Shown piece by piece: positions 1 through 9,923 of a stretch of DNA of 64,000 nt (the first letter of the stretch is position 1; every line of letters starts with the position of its first letter). The stretch is from Megaustenia siamemsis (Eukaryota; Mollusca; Gastropoda; Stylommatophora; Ariophantidae): the NCBI GenBank assembly GCA_032433765.1, contig JAVIAB010000102.1, positions 16,201,232-16,265,231 on the forward strand. The letters run 5' to 3'. The translations under genes were made by a program, and so were the position numbers. Below the pieces are notes generated by a model. That model was not told the DNA's origin and searched no databases. It was given only the letters and a program-made list of their open reading frames with translations.

Positions 1-930
1 TAGACATAGCACAAAGATTCTTATCATCATCCAGGTATTGTGTGATAGACATATCACAAAGACTCTTATCCTTATCCAGGTATTGTGTGATAGACATAGC
101 ACAAAGACTCTTATCATCATCCAGGTATTGTGTGATAGACATAGCACAAAGATTCTTATCATTATCCAGATATTGTGTGATAGACATATCACAAAGATTC
201 TTATCATTATCCAGATATTGTGTGATAGACATATCACAAAGATTCTTATCATTATCCAGATATTGTGTGACTGACATAGCACAAAGATTCTTATCATTAT
301 CCAGGTATTGTGTGATAGACATAGCACAAAGATTCTTATCATTATCCAGATATTGTGTGATTGACATAGCACAAAGATTCTTATCATTATCGTGATATTG
401 TGTGATTGACATAGCACAAATATTCTTATCCTTATCCAGGTATTGTGTGATTGACATAGCACAAAGATTCTTATCATCATCCAGGTATTGTGTCATAGAC
501 ATAGCACAAAGACTCTTATCATCATCCAGGTTTTGTGTGATAGACATAGCACAAAGACCATTATCATCATCCAGGTATCGTGTGATAGACATAGCACAAA
601 GACCATTATCATCATCCTGGCATTGGTGTGATGGACATAGCACAAATACCCTAATCATCATCCATGTATTGTTGTGCCTGACACAGCACAAAGATTCTAC
701 TCATTATCCGGTTATTATTTTGATGGATATATCACAAAGACTCCAGTCATGACCCGGACATTATTGTAATGGACATAGCACGGAGACTCGAGTCATCACC
801 CGGACATTATTGTAATGGACATAGCACGGAGACTCCAGTCATCACCCGGACATTATTGTAATGGACATAGCACGGAGAATCCAGTCATCACCCGGACATT
901 ATTGTAATGGACATAGCACGGAGACGTTAA
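1..930. repeat. 45-bp minisatellite array, open at left edge
   Basis: About twenty tandem copies of a 45-bp unit containing acaaagattcttatcat and tattgtgtga, starting at 1, 46, 91, 136 and so on. Units differ by scattered substitutions, for example tagacatagc versus tagacatatc. From about 772 the last copies belong to a diverged 46-bp subfamily (ggacatagcacgg, cccggacattattg). Open frames through the array arise because 45 is a multiple of three; I do not treat them as genes. Confidence 0.96.
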
Positions 931-1010
931 TCAACCAGATCGTGAAGGACCGAACAAGGAGATAATTATTCATGAATGGCTTTTTTGTAGAGGGAAGGGG
1001 GTTTACTGAT

Positions 1011-1085
1011 GTGTAGTACTCTAGTTGGCTTCCGCAGTGTGTGTCCTATCCAGCACCATAGTTCTCGCTGTATCTATATAGACAA
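1011..1085 (-). mobile_element. LINE ORF fragment (C-terminal motif)
   Basis: The minus strand reads WCWIGHTLRKPTR, the conserved motif near the C-terminus of many LINE ORF2 proteins. The same segment occurs in the LINE at 9924-10225, where it reads RRWRWIGHTLRKPI. Only about 75 bp survive and neither LINE end is present. Confidence 0.7.
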
Positions 1086-1599
1086 TGAATCAATTCACAG
1101 GAAGATGTATGCTTACAGCACTCGGAAAAAAATGACAAATAATCAACAACAGAAAAAAAGAAAGAACAAAATATGGACCGAAGCAGGATCGAACTATGAC
1201 TTAGTGGCGCAGCGCCTTGCCACGAAAAGCCAAGCTCTATGGAACACTGCCACTCAGCTCAAACAGGAAAAGACTCAGTGTAAACAGTAAGGGCTAAAAT
1301 GTAATGGCCACATCGAAGAAACAGTCGTACTATCATGCACGATTAGTACTAGCCACTTTATTCCGACTGAAGAGAACAGCAACGTGTTGGGGTAAAGCCA
1401 AAACAGGTAAGTAAGAATATATTCGAGTGTTGCGTAGAGTAAGTGTAGTTATTTGGTGCCAGAAATAGAGTGTAAGTCTTAGAGGCAATGCAGCAGGAGG
1501 TCGACGCCTGGGAGTCATGACCCAGCCAGGTCCACCTCCCCTAGAAGCTAAAGGGCCGAAACACTTTCTCGATGGAGTCTTCTTCTGATGATCAGATTG
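1086..1599. other. No gene seen; tRNA-like SINE remnant at about 1165-1245
   Basis: On the minus strand, agttcgatcct (around 1187-1197) matches a Pol III B box. It is preceded by a short stem-like segment (ggcgctgcgcc), so a tRNA-derived SINE remnant is possible but has no clear ends. I recognise nothing else here. Confidence 0.35.
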
Positions 1600-1780
1600 C
1601 TTCCTGCTATGAAGCTCTGTACAAAGAGTTTCCGACTAATAGGGACAAATCTGAAACAAGTGCACAACCTCAAATACTTGAGAGCAATAGAAACATCAGA
1701 TGGAAGATGCACCACAGAAATAAAATGCAGAATAGCTCAAGCCAAAATATCAGATCAGAAAAAGGGACTAGTGGAGTAAA
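1600..1780 (+). pseudogene. LINE ORF fragment downstream of the RT palm
   Basis: One frame reads LKQVHNLKYLRAIETSDGR then CTTEIKCRIAQAK. This is the LINE segment with the YLG..ITSDGRC..EI..RI..AK pattern that follows the reverse-transcriptase active site. The first 90 bp recur almost unchanged at 3150-3230, so this piece has been copied locally. The frame closes soon after 1775. It is a non-functional fragment. Confidence 0.7.
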
Positions 1781-1842
1781 CGATGCACACATTAGATGGT
1801 AGATAAGGGGAAACAATCACTGTTTGCCACAAGAAAATATTT

Positions 1843-2108
1843 TGGAAGTTCGAAACTTTGATGAGAGTTGAGGTGCTCTCTCTCTCTCTCCTACCTCAAA
1901 CTGTGTCTTATGTGTTATATTGGCAAACCGTTTGAAAGTTCGAAACTTTGATGAGAGAAATTGAGTTGCTCTCTCTCTCTCCTACCTCAAACTGTGTCTT
2001 CTGTGTTATATTGGCAAACCGTTTGAAAGTTCGAAACTTTGATGAGAGTTGAGGTGCTCTCTCTCTCTCCTACCTCAAACTGTGTCTTCTGTGTTATATT
2101 GGCAACCC
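1843..2108. repeat. About 90-bp direct repeat, three copies
   Basis: Three head-to-tail copies start near 1845, 1935 and 2026. Each contains agttcgaaactttgatgaga, a short CT microsatellite, then acctcaaactgtgtctt and ttatattggcaa. Copies differ in CT length and by a small indel. I recognise no family. Confidence 0.9.
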
Positions 2109-2438
2109 TAATGGAGGTTCAGTGTAGACCTGGTGCAGGAGGTGAAAGTGGTACCAGATATGCCGCCTCTCCTGATAAAGATCACCATGTTGAACAGACC
2201 GGATCGTCGTCACGATACTGTAGGCACAATGAAATCTAACAATCGAACGTGGGACATCAGAACACGTGGAGAGATGGGTAAACTTGAAAATGTAAAACAA
2301 GAAATGGAGCGAGTGAGAACCAAAATTTTGTGATTGGCGGAGATAGGATGTGTGGAACCTGAAAATGGGGACTGGATATCAGAAAACAATTTACCCAATG
2401 GGGATAACAGCGAGAGAGAAGTTGGTGTTCTAGACAGA

Positions 2439-2703
2439 TAAAAATAAAAAAAAGTAAAGAGCCCCCGTCACGCCAGGTGGCCTATAGGGAATATGGTGTT
2501 AGTGACCATAAATTTTACAGACCTTCGGTACATGATTTTGTAGGTAATGTGGTCGGTATTACGCCCGTGCCGCTTTACTTTCCCAGAAAATAATTAGGTA
2601 CCCATTAAAGGCTGGGTCAACCTGGAAGCCGTCGGTTGGGATCGAACCCTACCTCTTGCCCTTTGTAGTCTAGTTCACTAACCACTGAGCTATCGCGACT
2701 CCC
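2439..2703 (-). mobile_element. SINE-1 copy 1 (tRNA-derived), with 12-bp TSD
   Basis: On the minus strand the element begins gggagtcgcgatagctcagt, with a Pol III A box (tagctcagtgg), then a B box (ggttcgatccc). It ends in an A-rich gtaaagt-type tail. It is flanked by the perfect direct repeat gttctagacaga at 2427-2438 and 2704-2715, which marks retrotransposition into LINE copy 1. It is a near full-length match to the element at 4067-4327. Confidence 0.93.
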
Positions 2704-2793
2704 GTTCTAGACAGAGAAAAAACAAATATTCTTTTAAGGGCTTTCGGAGCATATCCGACAGACGTCTGTTGATTGAGCTAAAAGAAAATGAAA

Positions 2794-2900
2794 TCAGTAG
2801 ATGTGTATGTAGTACATGTGTATGTAGTACATGTGTATGTAGTACATGTGTATGTAGTACATGTGTATGTAGTACATGTGTATGTAGTACATGTGTATGT
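2794..2900 (+). repeat. 15-bp minisatellite inside LINE endonuclease coding sequence
   Basis: Seven copies of gtgtatgtagtacat. Read in the LINE frame the unit is VVHVY. It lies between SVDVYVVHVY and EDADNTDNDII, where LINE endonucleases have an I-I-Q-V-Y-A-P-T type strand. The array is therefore an in-frame expansion of LINE sequence. Confidence 0.9.
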
Positions 2901-2984
2901 AGAAGATGCAGATAACACTGACAACGATATCATCTGGTTGTACATGACCATTAGTGAGGCAATACAAGAACGCAAGTCAATTGA

Positions 2985-3652
2985 GGTAACAAATGAGGTA
3001 GCATATGTTGTAACATATGTTGTAACATATGAGGTAATAAATTAGGTAACAAAGGTAACATGTTATGTTGTGGTTATGGAAGGCCCCGGTATCACTGCAA
3101 ACGAATTAAAATCCATAATTGCTCAACCGCCCGTGCCAGATGATCGCAGCCTCCTGCTATGAAGCTCTGTAGAAAGAGTTTCCGACTAATAGGGACAAAT
3201 CTGAAACAAGTGCACAGACTCAAATACTTGAGAGCACACATCATATATATATGAACATATTTGGTTCAAGCACACACATATATAATATACATATGAGGTA
3301 ATAAATTAGGCAACATATGTGGTAACATTTGAGGTAACAAATTAGGTAACATATTAGGTAACAAATGAGGTAGCATATTATGTAACAAATGAGGTAGCAT
3401 ATGAGGTAACAAATGAGGTAACATATTAGGTAACAAATGAGGTAGCATATGAGGTAACAAATGAGGTAACATATAAGGTAACATATGAGGTAACAAATGA
3501 TGTAACATATGAGGTAATATAAAAGATAACATATGAGATAACAAATGAGGTAACATATGAGGTAATATATGCGGTAACATATGAGGTAACATATGAGGTA
3601 ATATATGCGGTAACATATGAGGTAACATATGAGGTAACATATGAGGTATCAA
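2985..3652 (+). repeat. 12-bp minisatellite inside LINE endonuclease, split by an insertion
   Basis: Copies of ggtaacatatga and close variants run from 2985 to about 3062 and again from 3290 to 3652. In the LINE frame the unit reads EVTY. The flanks are QERKSIEV on the left and TDLKTKVEKEQDKEV on the right, which correspond to the family's ..VVIVMGDFNAKVG.. strand. The two halves are separated by foreign DNA at 3063-3289. Confidence 0.88.
3063..3289. mobile_element. Insertion in the 12-bp array: element-E end plus LINE piece
   Basis: Positions 3073-3142 match, in reverse orientation, the right end of the unclassified element at 6661-7292 and 16329-16815 (ggttatggaaggcc, then caattgctcaaccgcccgtg-type sequence). 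Positions 3150-3230 repeat the LINE piece at 1600-1690. A short AT-rich stretch returns to the array. Confidence 0.6.
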
Positions 3653-4066
3653 TATTAATAACAGATCTAAAAACAAAAGTTGAAAAAGAACAAGATAAGG
3701 AAGTCAAATGGTGGATTTGGACCAGGTGAAGCTAAGACAAGAAGAGAATTACTGATAGATTGGGCTACACCTGACCATATGGGAAATATTTGGTTCAAGT
3801 AATGGCCCAGTATGATATGGCATGAGCCCTGATAACAAAATCAGAAATAAATAAAAACGGTATCATGATAAATCAAAGATTCAGAAACTCAATGTTGTCT
3901 TTGAAGATAAAACCTAGAGAGGGCTGTAACAGTGACAATGTACCAGTTAATGGCAAATTTAGAGTCAGATTGAAGCAGCTACGAAGCCCAACACTGAAAG
4001 ATGAGATAAAATTATAACTAACACAGGATTCAGCCATTAAACAGCAGTAGAATACACAAGAAATAG

Positions 4067-4327
4067 TAAAAACAAAAGTAAAGTACTCCCGTCACACCAA
4101 GTATCGTATAGGGATATATGGTGTTAGTGACCATAAACTTTACAGAACCTTCGGCACATGATTTTTCGGGTAATGTGGTCGGTGTTCTGTCCGTGCCGCT
4201 TTACTTTTCAAAAAAAAATCCGGTACCCATTAAAGGCTGGGTGAACCCGGCTCGTCGGTTGGGATCGAACCCTACCTCTTGTCCTTTGTAGTCCAGTTCA
4301 CTTACCACTAAGCTATCGCGGCTCCCT
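4067..4327 (-). mobile_element. SINE-1 copy 2 (tRNA-derived), with 11-bp TSD
   Basis: The minus strand starts gggagccgcgatagcttagt with an A box (tagcttagtgg) and a B box (ggttcgatccc), and ends in an A-rich tail. It is flanked by acaagaaatag at 4056-4066 and 4328-4338. LINE copy 1 coding sequence continues on both sides, so this is a clean insertion. Confidence 0.93.
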
Positions 4328-4385
4328 ACAAGAAATAGAGTTTTTGATAAGATTGAATGAGCCGGCGAACAATGGAGAATGTTAA

Positions 4386-4664
4386 CTCTTTCAGTACGGA
4401 AGATTTGTCTCAATTTAGCGGTAGAGATTCCACAGACAAAATGTTTCATGTTTTTAAATATGAATCTACATGTTTATATTTATCTAGCACTTAACTTATT
4501 ATATATGAGTTTTTAGATAATTAAACAAGAAATTAGATTTCACCAATACCAAGAAAAAGAATATGGTTTTGGTGACAGTTTACACTAATCAAACTGAGAG
4601 TGACGCACTGTGCGGCTAAACGTACATAAACTAAATCGGCGTGCGTCGAAACGTACGGAAAGAG
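4386..4664. mobile_element. piggyBac-like MITE with TTAA target duplication
   Basis: A 279-bp non-coding element flanked by TTAA at 4382-4385 and 4665-4668. Its ends are inverted repeats: ctctttcagtacg at the left and the complement of ctctttccgtacg at the right, with one mismatch. TTAA duplication plus short terminal inverted repeats and no ORF fits a non-autonomous piggyBac-type element. Removing it joins LINE copy 1 sequence (gagaatg / aagaaatcatgc). Confidence 0.85.
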
Positions 4665-4754
4665 TTAAAGAAATCATGCAAGAAATACAGAGATGTTTCC
4701 ACAGAAGACACACATTGGATGAAACAGGAAATTCTACAATTGATGGGAGAAGGA

Positions 4755-4869
4755 AGGGTATGGAGTCATCAGATGCTGGGTGCTGGGAGACTTGCTGGGT
4801 AGGGGATCTGTGCACCTATGGACATGTTCGGAGTCGAATGATGATGCACCGCTAATAACTAGATAAGAG
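4755..4869 (+). repeat. Dispersed-repeat fragment shared with 44700-44998
   Basis: The stretch with ggggatctgtgcaccta, tggacatgttcggagt and ctaataact has a clear relative on the minus strand at about 44700-44998 (ggggatctgagcaccta, tggacatgtcccggagt). Both lie within LINE-derived sequence. Its class is unknown. Confidence 0.6.
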
Positions 4870-4879
4870 TATGGAAACA

Positions 4880-5215
4880 CGCCTTTGGGAGCCTCGGTAG
4901 CCTAGTTGGGAAAACCACACGACTGGGCCTGCGACGTTCGGACAACCCGTGTTTGATTCCCGCTGGGAGCAGTGGGAGTTGTACTCGTGGTTGGAAAAAA
5001 AAATACCCCCGCGGTCGACCCAGCCCCTGGTAGAACTGGATACCAGGGTAGTACTCTGGGAAGGTGAGGAATGCCGCCTCACATCGTGAGTCTCGATGCT
5101 TGAAGCGACACTATCCAGAGGTCTCCGAACACTTCTTGATAGGCGACCGAGCAGAAATGGGTGAAAACTCGCGTGCTAAGACACCGATTCAAGTCTCAAA
5201 CTTGACCTTGACCTT
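4880..5215 (+). mobile_element. SINE-2 (tRNA-derived), with 10-bp TSD
   Basis: The head reads gggagcctcggtagcctagt with an A box (tagcctagttggg) and a B-like box (gtttgattccc). A body of about 230 bp (ggtgaggaatgccgcctcac, gcgtgctaagacaccg) follows, ending in a (ttgacc)n tail. It is flanked by tatggaaaca at 4870-4879 and 5216-5225. Related pieces lie at 33290-33700 and 34360-34484. Confidence 0.92.
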
Positions 5216-6660
5216 TATGGAAACATGATATAGATGGGTATGAGCAGATTAGCAAGGAGATAAAGACAAAATAAAAAAAAATATTAGAGGAATGGCTAGA
5301 CATGAGATGTTAGGAAATTGTGAAAGATACAGAAATAATAATGTTCAAACAAATAGATGAACTCAAGGGCATGAAGACAGGTCAAAAAATGGGGTACTAA
5401 ATCAGGAGAAGGGAAAATAATGATGAAGATAGAGGATAGCGAAGAAAGAATGAAAATATGGAAGCACTAATTACGATGAGAAAGATGACATTTATGTGAA
5501 GAAGATTATTATGAAGGATCACGTATACCAATTAGTGAAGTTGAGGAAGTTATTTGGAACAAGAATGACAAAGCACCAGGCCCAGATGTTGTGATTAAGT
5601 AGGAACTAGATGCACTGGGAGAATTTGGATTAGAGATAATGACAGAACTAGTGAGCGGCCTTTGTGACACAGGTTATATCCCTGATGACTTGTTGAAATC
5701 CATCTTTGTAGTAGCAAAGAACAAGGAATTGTTGGATGTGAGGATCATAGAACTACCAGTCTCATGAGTCATATTTCCAGGATAATGTCCTGTATCATAA
5801 TGAAGAGTCAGGAATACGATAAGTTATGACGTTTTATTAAAACATTGTGGTGTCCTAGAGCCTGAAGGTACAGCAAATATCATTATATATCATAAGAACA
5901 TTAATGGACAGAGATATAGACAATAAAAACACATGTTTCTATGTTTCATTGACTAAGGGCATTGACAAAGTGAAACACAGAGAATCAAACAAGTGACAAA
6001 GGATATCAATGTTGACGGGAAAGATCTAAGAATTATCCAGAGAATGTCAGGCTATACAATCTTAAAATCTAAAGTGGAAAAAGCTATTCAAACAATGAAA
6101 AAGGGAAAAGCAGCAGGACCTGACAACATACAGATAGAGATTATACAGGTACTAGAATATGTTGGCATTGAAATGATCAATGACATATGCAACGACCTAT
6201 ACCATACAGGATACATACCAAATGAACTAAAAACATCAACTTTCATTGCATTCCCTAAAAGGAATGGTGCAGTTGAATGCAGTGATTTTAGAACGATAAG
6301 CCTAATGTTCCCTGTAACAAAAATCTTGCTGAAAGTTATACAGGGAAGGATTCAGAATAAAATTAATACTGTATTAGATGAGCAACAATTAGAATTTAGG
6401 AAAAATAGAAGGACAAAAGAAGCCATATTCTGCACGAGGACATTAATCGAAAAGTACACAGAGGTAAACACACCAATATATGCCTGTTCCATAGACTACA
6501 CCAAAGCTTTTGATAGAGTACGCCACAAACAACTTATAGAATGCCTAAAATATCTAGATGACACGGATATACGTTTAATATGTAATTTATACTGGGAGCA
6601 AACAGCAATAATAAAATGTAACAAAGAGAATTATATATCCATTGATATAAAAAGAGGAGT

Positions 6661-7292
6661 TTTGTGTGTGCTACGTCATCGTAATGGCTCATCGTACATC
6701 CCTAGAACTGCCGTACGCTAATCTTACGGTCTGTTGTTTAATGTGCGACGGGGATAATCTGACGACTAACTGTATGTCTATATGTTCGGAATTGGAGTCA
6801 ATAACGATGGCCTAACATCATCAAGCGCTATACATTTTTAAAAAATACGACGATCATCATTTTTAAGAGGACGTGAACTTCTGGTATATGGTGGATAGGC
6901 GGCGGGAACAATTGAAGGCTATGCATGAAAAGTGTTCCTTGTTGCAGTTTCCTCATATTCCAAGTACTGCTTGTTGCAGGAGCTACTGAGTTAAGTGCTC
7001 TGTGCACACCGTGAGCTGTGTTTCTCATCCGTTTTGATCATGTTTCGATATTCCAATTGTTTACGATGAATGATGATATCGTATGACAGGGAAAAATTAG
7101 CTGTGTTCACTTTCTGCGCGGTTTCGTCTTATGTCTTTTGGCGTGTGCTGAGACTGCTACGATGGGGACTACAGTTACCTTTCTTTGTTTGGGAGAGGAG
7201 ATATTAATTCGGATGATTCCGCTGGCACAGGCGGTTGAGCAATTATGGATTTTAATTCGTTTGTAGTGATACCGGGCCTTCCATAACCAAAT
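6661..7292. mobile_element. Unclassified element E, copy 1, with 9-bp TSD
   Basis: This 632-bp insert splits the LINE RT between DIKRGV and VRQGC. It is bounded by aagaggagt at 6652-6660 and 7293-7301. The core from about 6845 to 7285 (gacgatcatcattttt, gaggacgtgaactt, gtgttccttgttgcagttt, tccgctggcacaggcggttg) matches 16355-16800. I see no intact ORF and no convincing terminal inverted repeats. The first 180 bp (6661-6840) are not shared with the other copy and may be a further insertion. Confidence 0.8.
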
Positions 7293-7439
7293 AAGAGGAG
7301 TAAGACAGGGATGCATCCTATCACCAAGCTTGTTCAATCTATACACTGAGCAAATCTTTAAAAACATCATAGAGATGCCAGACTTAAACATTAATGGAAA
7401 GATAATCAATAACCTAAGATATGCTGATGATACTGTATT

Positions 7440-8000
7440 CTTCTTCTACTTCTTCTTTCCTTCCTAATTTGTCTTTCAGCGTCGAGGGGAGATATAATTT
7501 GCGGTCTTTTGCTCTCCTGTTCGCTTCTGCTGCTGTTATGTTTCCTAGTGCTTCTTATATTCCATCAATTCATCTTTTTCGTGGTTGACCCTTGGGTCTG
7601 GTGTTCTCGTAAGCTTATTTAAGGCTCGTTGTGTTGCGTTTTGATCACTCTGCCTTGTCACGTGGCCAAACCATTTTATCTGTTGTTTCTTTATATATTC
7701 TATGGCGAGGGCTATTTCTAGCTTTTTTCTCAGTTCTTCATTTCTGATCTTATCTCTCAGACTGTTTCCTGTCATTCGTTTAACACATTTCATCTCAGTA
7801 GAGGTTATTTTCCTTATTGTTCTTGCATCTAGGGTCCAGGTCTGGCATTGGTAGCACAACGTTAGGATGAAGATTGTATTGTACAGTGCCCGTTTTGCCT
7901 CCAGAGTTATTTCCTTGTTGGACAATAGTGGTGATAACTGCCCAATGATTTCACAAGATTTGTAGCATCTTGTGTCTATCTCTGCTGTTGATATAATATA
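7440..8000 (-). mobile_element. 5'-truncated LINE B fragment with 11-bp TSD
   Basis: Minus-strand LINE 3' part inserted just behind the YADD of LINE copy 2, flanked by gatactgtatt at 7429-7439 and 8001-8011. A frame of about 126 codons at 7545-7925 reads LYNTIFILTLCYQCQTWTLD, TSTEMKCVKRMTG and QIKWFGHVTRQSD. This is the region after the RT palm, up to the WFGHV..R motif. The 3' end is a GAAGAAGTAGAAGAAG tail at 7440-7455. The 5' end is cut at 8000, as expected for incomplete reverse transcription. Confidence 0.9.
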
Positions 8001-8682
8001 GATACTGTATTACTAGGAGAAAATACTAAACATCTACAATAATCAGTTGATGAAATAAACATGAGAAGCAAAAAAATATGGATTGGATATCAAAAAGACC
8101 AAAACTATGATAATAAACAAAGAAAATACTCAAAACCTACAAGTGGATATCAAAATTGAAGGAATATAGCTAGAGACAGTTCAGAACTACAATTACCTTG
8201 GACACACTATAACTAGTGATGGAAAAATAAAACGTAAAATTTAAAAAAAGTAATATTAATGTCATGAAAAGTATACTAACATCAAAACAAATAACACCAG
8301 GGCTAAAACGAAGAACAGCATAATGTTATATCTTCTCAACATTCTTTTATGGTGCAAAAACATGGACATTGGACAAGAAAATAGAACAGAAAATTGAAGC
8401 CTTTGAAATGTGGATTTATTGTAAAATAACTAGAATTGAATGGAAAGAAAATAAAACAAACGATGAAGTCTTAAAGCAACTAAAAATGAAAAAAAAGGAC
8501 TACTAAACACAATTCAAAACAAATGAAATGTATGGGGCATGTTAAAACACAGCAGCCTACTAAAAGTAATCTTGGAAGGAAAAATACAAGGTGAAAGAGG
8601 CAGACCAAGACTAACACGGACAAGTAACATCAAAATATTGACAAATCAGACTATGAAAATCTGTCGTTTTAAATCAAGAGAC

Positions 8683-9027
8683 TGGTTCGTCGCGAGGGAA
8701 GACGCCGGACTCCACAGAGAGGTTGTGGGTTCAAATCCCAGCTGCACCAATTGGAATTTTTAATTGTCATTTCTCTCTGCGGCAACCCCCCCCCCCCCCC
8801 ACCCATCCCCTGGTATTAGCAGCGAGGCCCGGTTTGTAACGTTAGTTGCTCTTTGACGGAAAAAAATATGAGTACCTAGGACGGAGTTATCTGTCTGTGC
8901 GGCGAGAGACCCCTGTGCACACGACTGGCAAAAAAAAAAAAAAAACAGATTAACACGCGAAATTCAGTTTCTAGTCTTTAGGGACTTCGTCAGAGGTAAA
9001 AGCTGGCGAAAGATAAAAAAAAAAAAT
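8683..9027 (+). mobile_element. SINE-3 (tRNA-derived), with 9-bp TSD
   Basis: The tRNA-like head at 8683-8750 has a B box (gtgggttcaaatcccag) followed by ctgcacca. The body contains a poly-C run at 8787-8801 and two A-runs, and the element ends in poly(A). It is flanked by tcaagagac at 8674-8682 and 9028-9036. It is unrelated to SINE-1 and SINE-2 in the body. Confidence 0.9.
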
Positions 9028-9112
9028 TCAAGAGACAGAGCGGAATGGCGCTTCATGGTAGCCAACCTTCGATGCGGAGACGGCACTCAATGATGCTGAT
9101 GAGTCTAGATGT

Positions 9113-9320
9113 GTGCTGCAAGAGTGGAGAAAGGGAGGTTTGGAATATTTAGTAACAGCAGAAAAAATAGAAGGCAGGGGAGACAGAGGTAGACAAAAGG
9201 AAAATCATGGATGGTTTAATGGCTTGATACGGGAAAGAATCAAGGGTGGAACAGCGCACTCATTTGAGAGTTACGTAGGGACATGGTGTCCACGCCTCCT
9301 GGCTCGGGTCCTTAAGAAAT
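9113..9320 (+). pseudogene. LINE C-terminal fragment
   Basis: A short open frame reads EYLVTAEKIEGRGDRGRQKE and then HGWFNGLIRERIKGGTAHSF. This matches the LINE C-terminal pattern LVT..KIEG.R.RGRQ.....DG seen also in the fragments at 26643-28580. The last part (SYVGTWCPRLLARVLKK) is not LINE-like to my eye. There is no tail or TSD. Confidence 0.6.
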
Positions 9321-9461
9321 GAATGAACTTGATGGCTTGCTCTGAGTCCAAATGTGGAACTCCTGGTACATCAAAATCTGATTTAAAGTTAGAACAGTAA
9401 TTGTATAGTTAGATGGTATAATGAAGAGCAATAATCATATAGCCAGATTGTATAATGAAGT

Positions 9462-9891
9462 CATCATCATCGAGTGTCATCTCCGCAACGAAGGCTGGCT
9501 ACCACGGAGCGCCATTCTGCTCTGTCTTTTGCTTTGATGGTGCAGGTTTGTCATAGACTGGTTTGTTCATCTTTTGATGTTACTCGACCATGTTAGTTTT
9601 GGTCTGCCTCTTTTACCTTGTATTTTCCCCTGCAAGATTTCTTTTAGTAGGCTGTTGTGTCTTTTAACATGGCCCAAAAATCGCAAAATGTCTTGTTCTA
9701 ATTGTGTTTAGTAATTCTCTTTTCATTTTTAGTTGTTTTAAGACTTCATCGTTTGTTTTCTTTTCCTTCCATCCAATTCTACATATTCTTCTCTATATCC
9801 ACATTTAAAAGCCTTCAATTCTCTGTTTTCTTGTCTAATGTCCATGTTTCAGCACCATATAGGAATGTTGAAAAGACATAACACTTTTGAG
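9462..9891 (-). mobile_element. 5'-truncated LINE fragment, same family as LINE copy 2
   Basis: The minus strand encodes broken pieces of the LINE copy 2 C-terminus: FNIPIWC, NMDIRQENRELKAFKCG, QGKIQGKRGRPKLTWSSNIK. The 3' end carries a TCGATGATGATGA tail. tgaagt at 9456-9461 and 9892-9897 is the probable, short TSD. Confidence 0.85.
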
Positions 9892-9923
9892 TGAAGTACA
9901 ATAATCATATAGCGAGATGGCGT

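Larger units (their letters stand above)
2232..5985 (+). mobile_element. Degenerate LINE copy 1: endonuclease to mid reverse transcriptase, interrupted
   Basis: A non-LTR retrotransposon whose endonuclease (nicks target DNA) and reverse transcriptase can still be followed in broken frames. Endonuclease N-terminus at about 2240-2426 (TWDIRTRGEMGKLENVKQEM). Middle at 2704-2990 (VGVLDREKTNILLRAFGA; SVDVYVVHVY; TISEAIQERKSIEV). Further on at 3640-4066: KVEKEQDKEV corresponds to the family's GDFNAKVG region, then TRRELLIDWAT and GKFRVRLKQLRSP. Linker at about 4328-4765 (EQWRML; EILQLMGEGR). RT N-terminal part at 5480-5985 (KAPGPDVV, LCDTGYIPDDLLKS, a decayed palm motif near 5930). It carries two SINE insertions, one TTAA-flanked MITE, a third SINE and two minisatellites. 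Stops and frameshifts throughout make it a dead copy. The true 5' end is not identified. The LINE clade is uncertain; it resembles apurinic-endonuclease LINEs. Confidence 0.82.
5990..9105 (+). mobile_element. LINE copy 2: reverse transcriptase to 3' end, with three nested insertions
   Basis: Reverse transcriptase of a LINE related to copy 1. The stretch 5993-6660 is one open frame of about 222 codons: KKGKAAGPD near residue 37, FRTISLM near 99, and palm motif A (IDYTKAFDRV, aspartate at 168). It continues after an insertion at 7302 (VRQGCILSPSLFNLYTEQIF) to the catalytic YADD at 7420-7431. A second insertion falls directly behind YADD. The ORF resumes at 8012 (LLGENTKH) and runs with frameshifts through LGHTITSDGK, YGAKTWTLDKKIEQKIEAFE and EGKIQGERGRPRLTRTSNIK. 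The 3' end is at 9037-9105, after a SINE, with a GATGCTGATGA-type tail. Stops and insertions show it is inactive. Confidence 0.88.

Noticed and set aside
1..930. CRISPR-like regular repeats
   Set aside because: Units are head-to-tail with no unique spacers. The same holds for all other arrays here, and the DNA is eukaryotic.
4880..4960. tRNA gene
   Set aside because: A and B boxes are present, but the cloverleaf is imperfect and the sequence continues into a SINE body with tail and TSD. The heads of SINE-1 and SINE-3 are rejected for the same reason.
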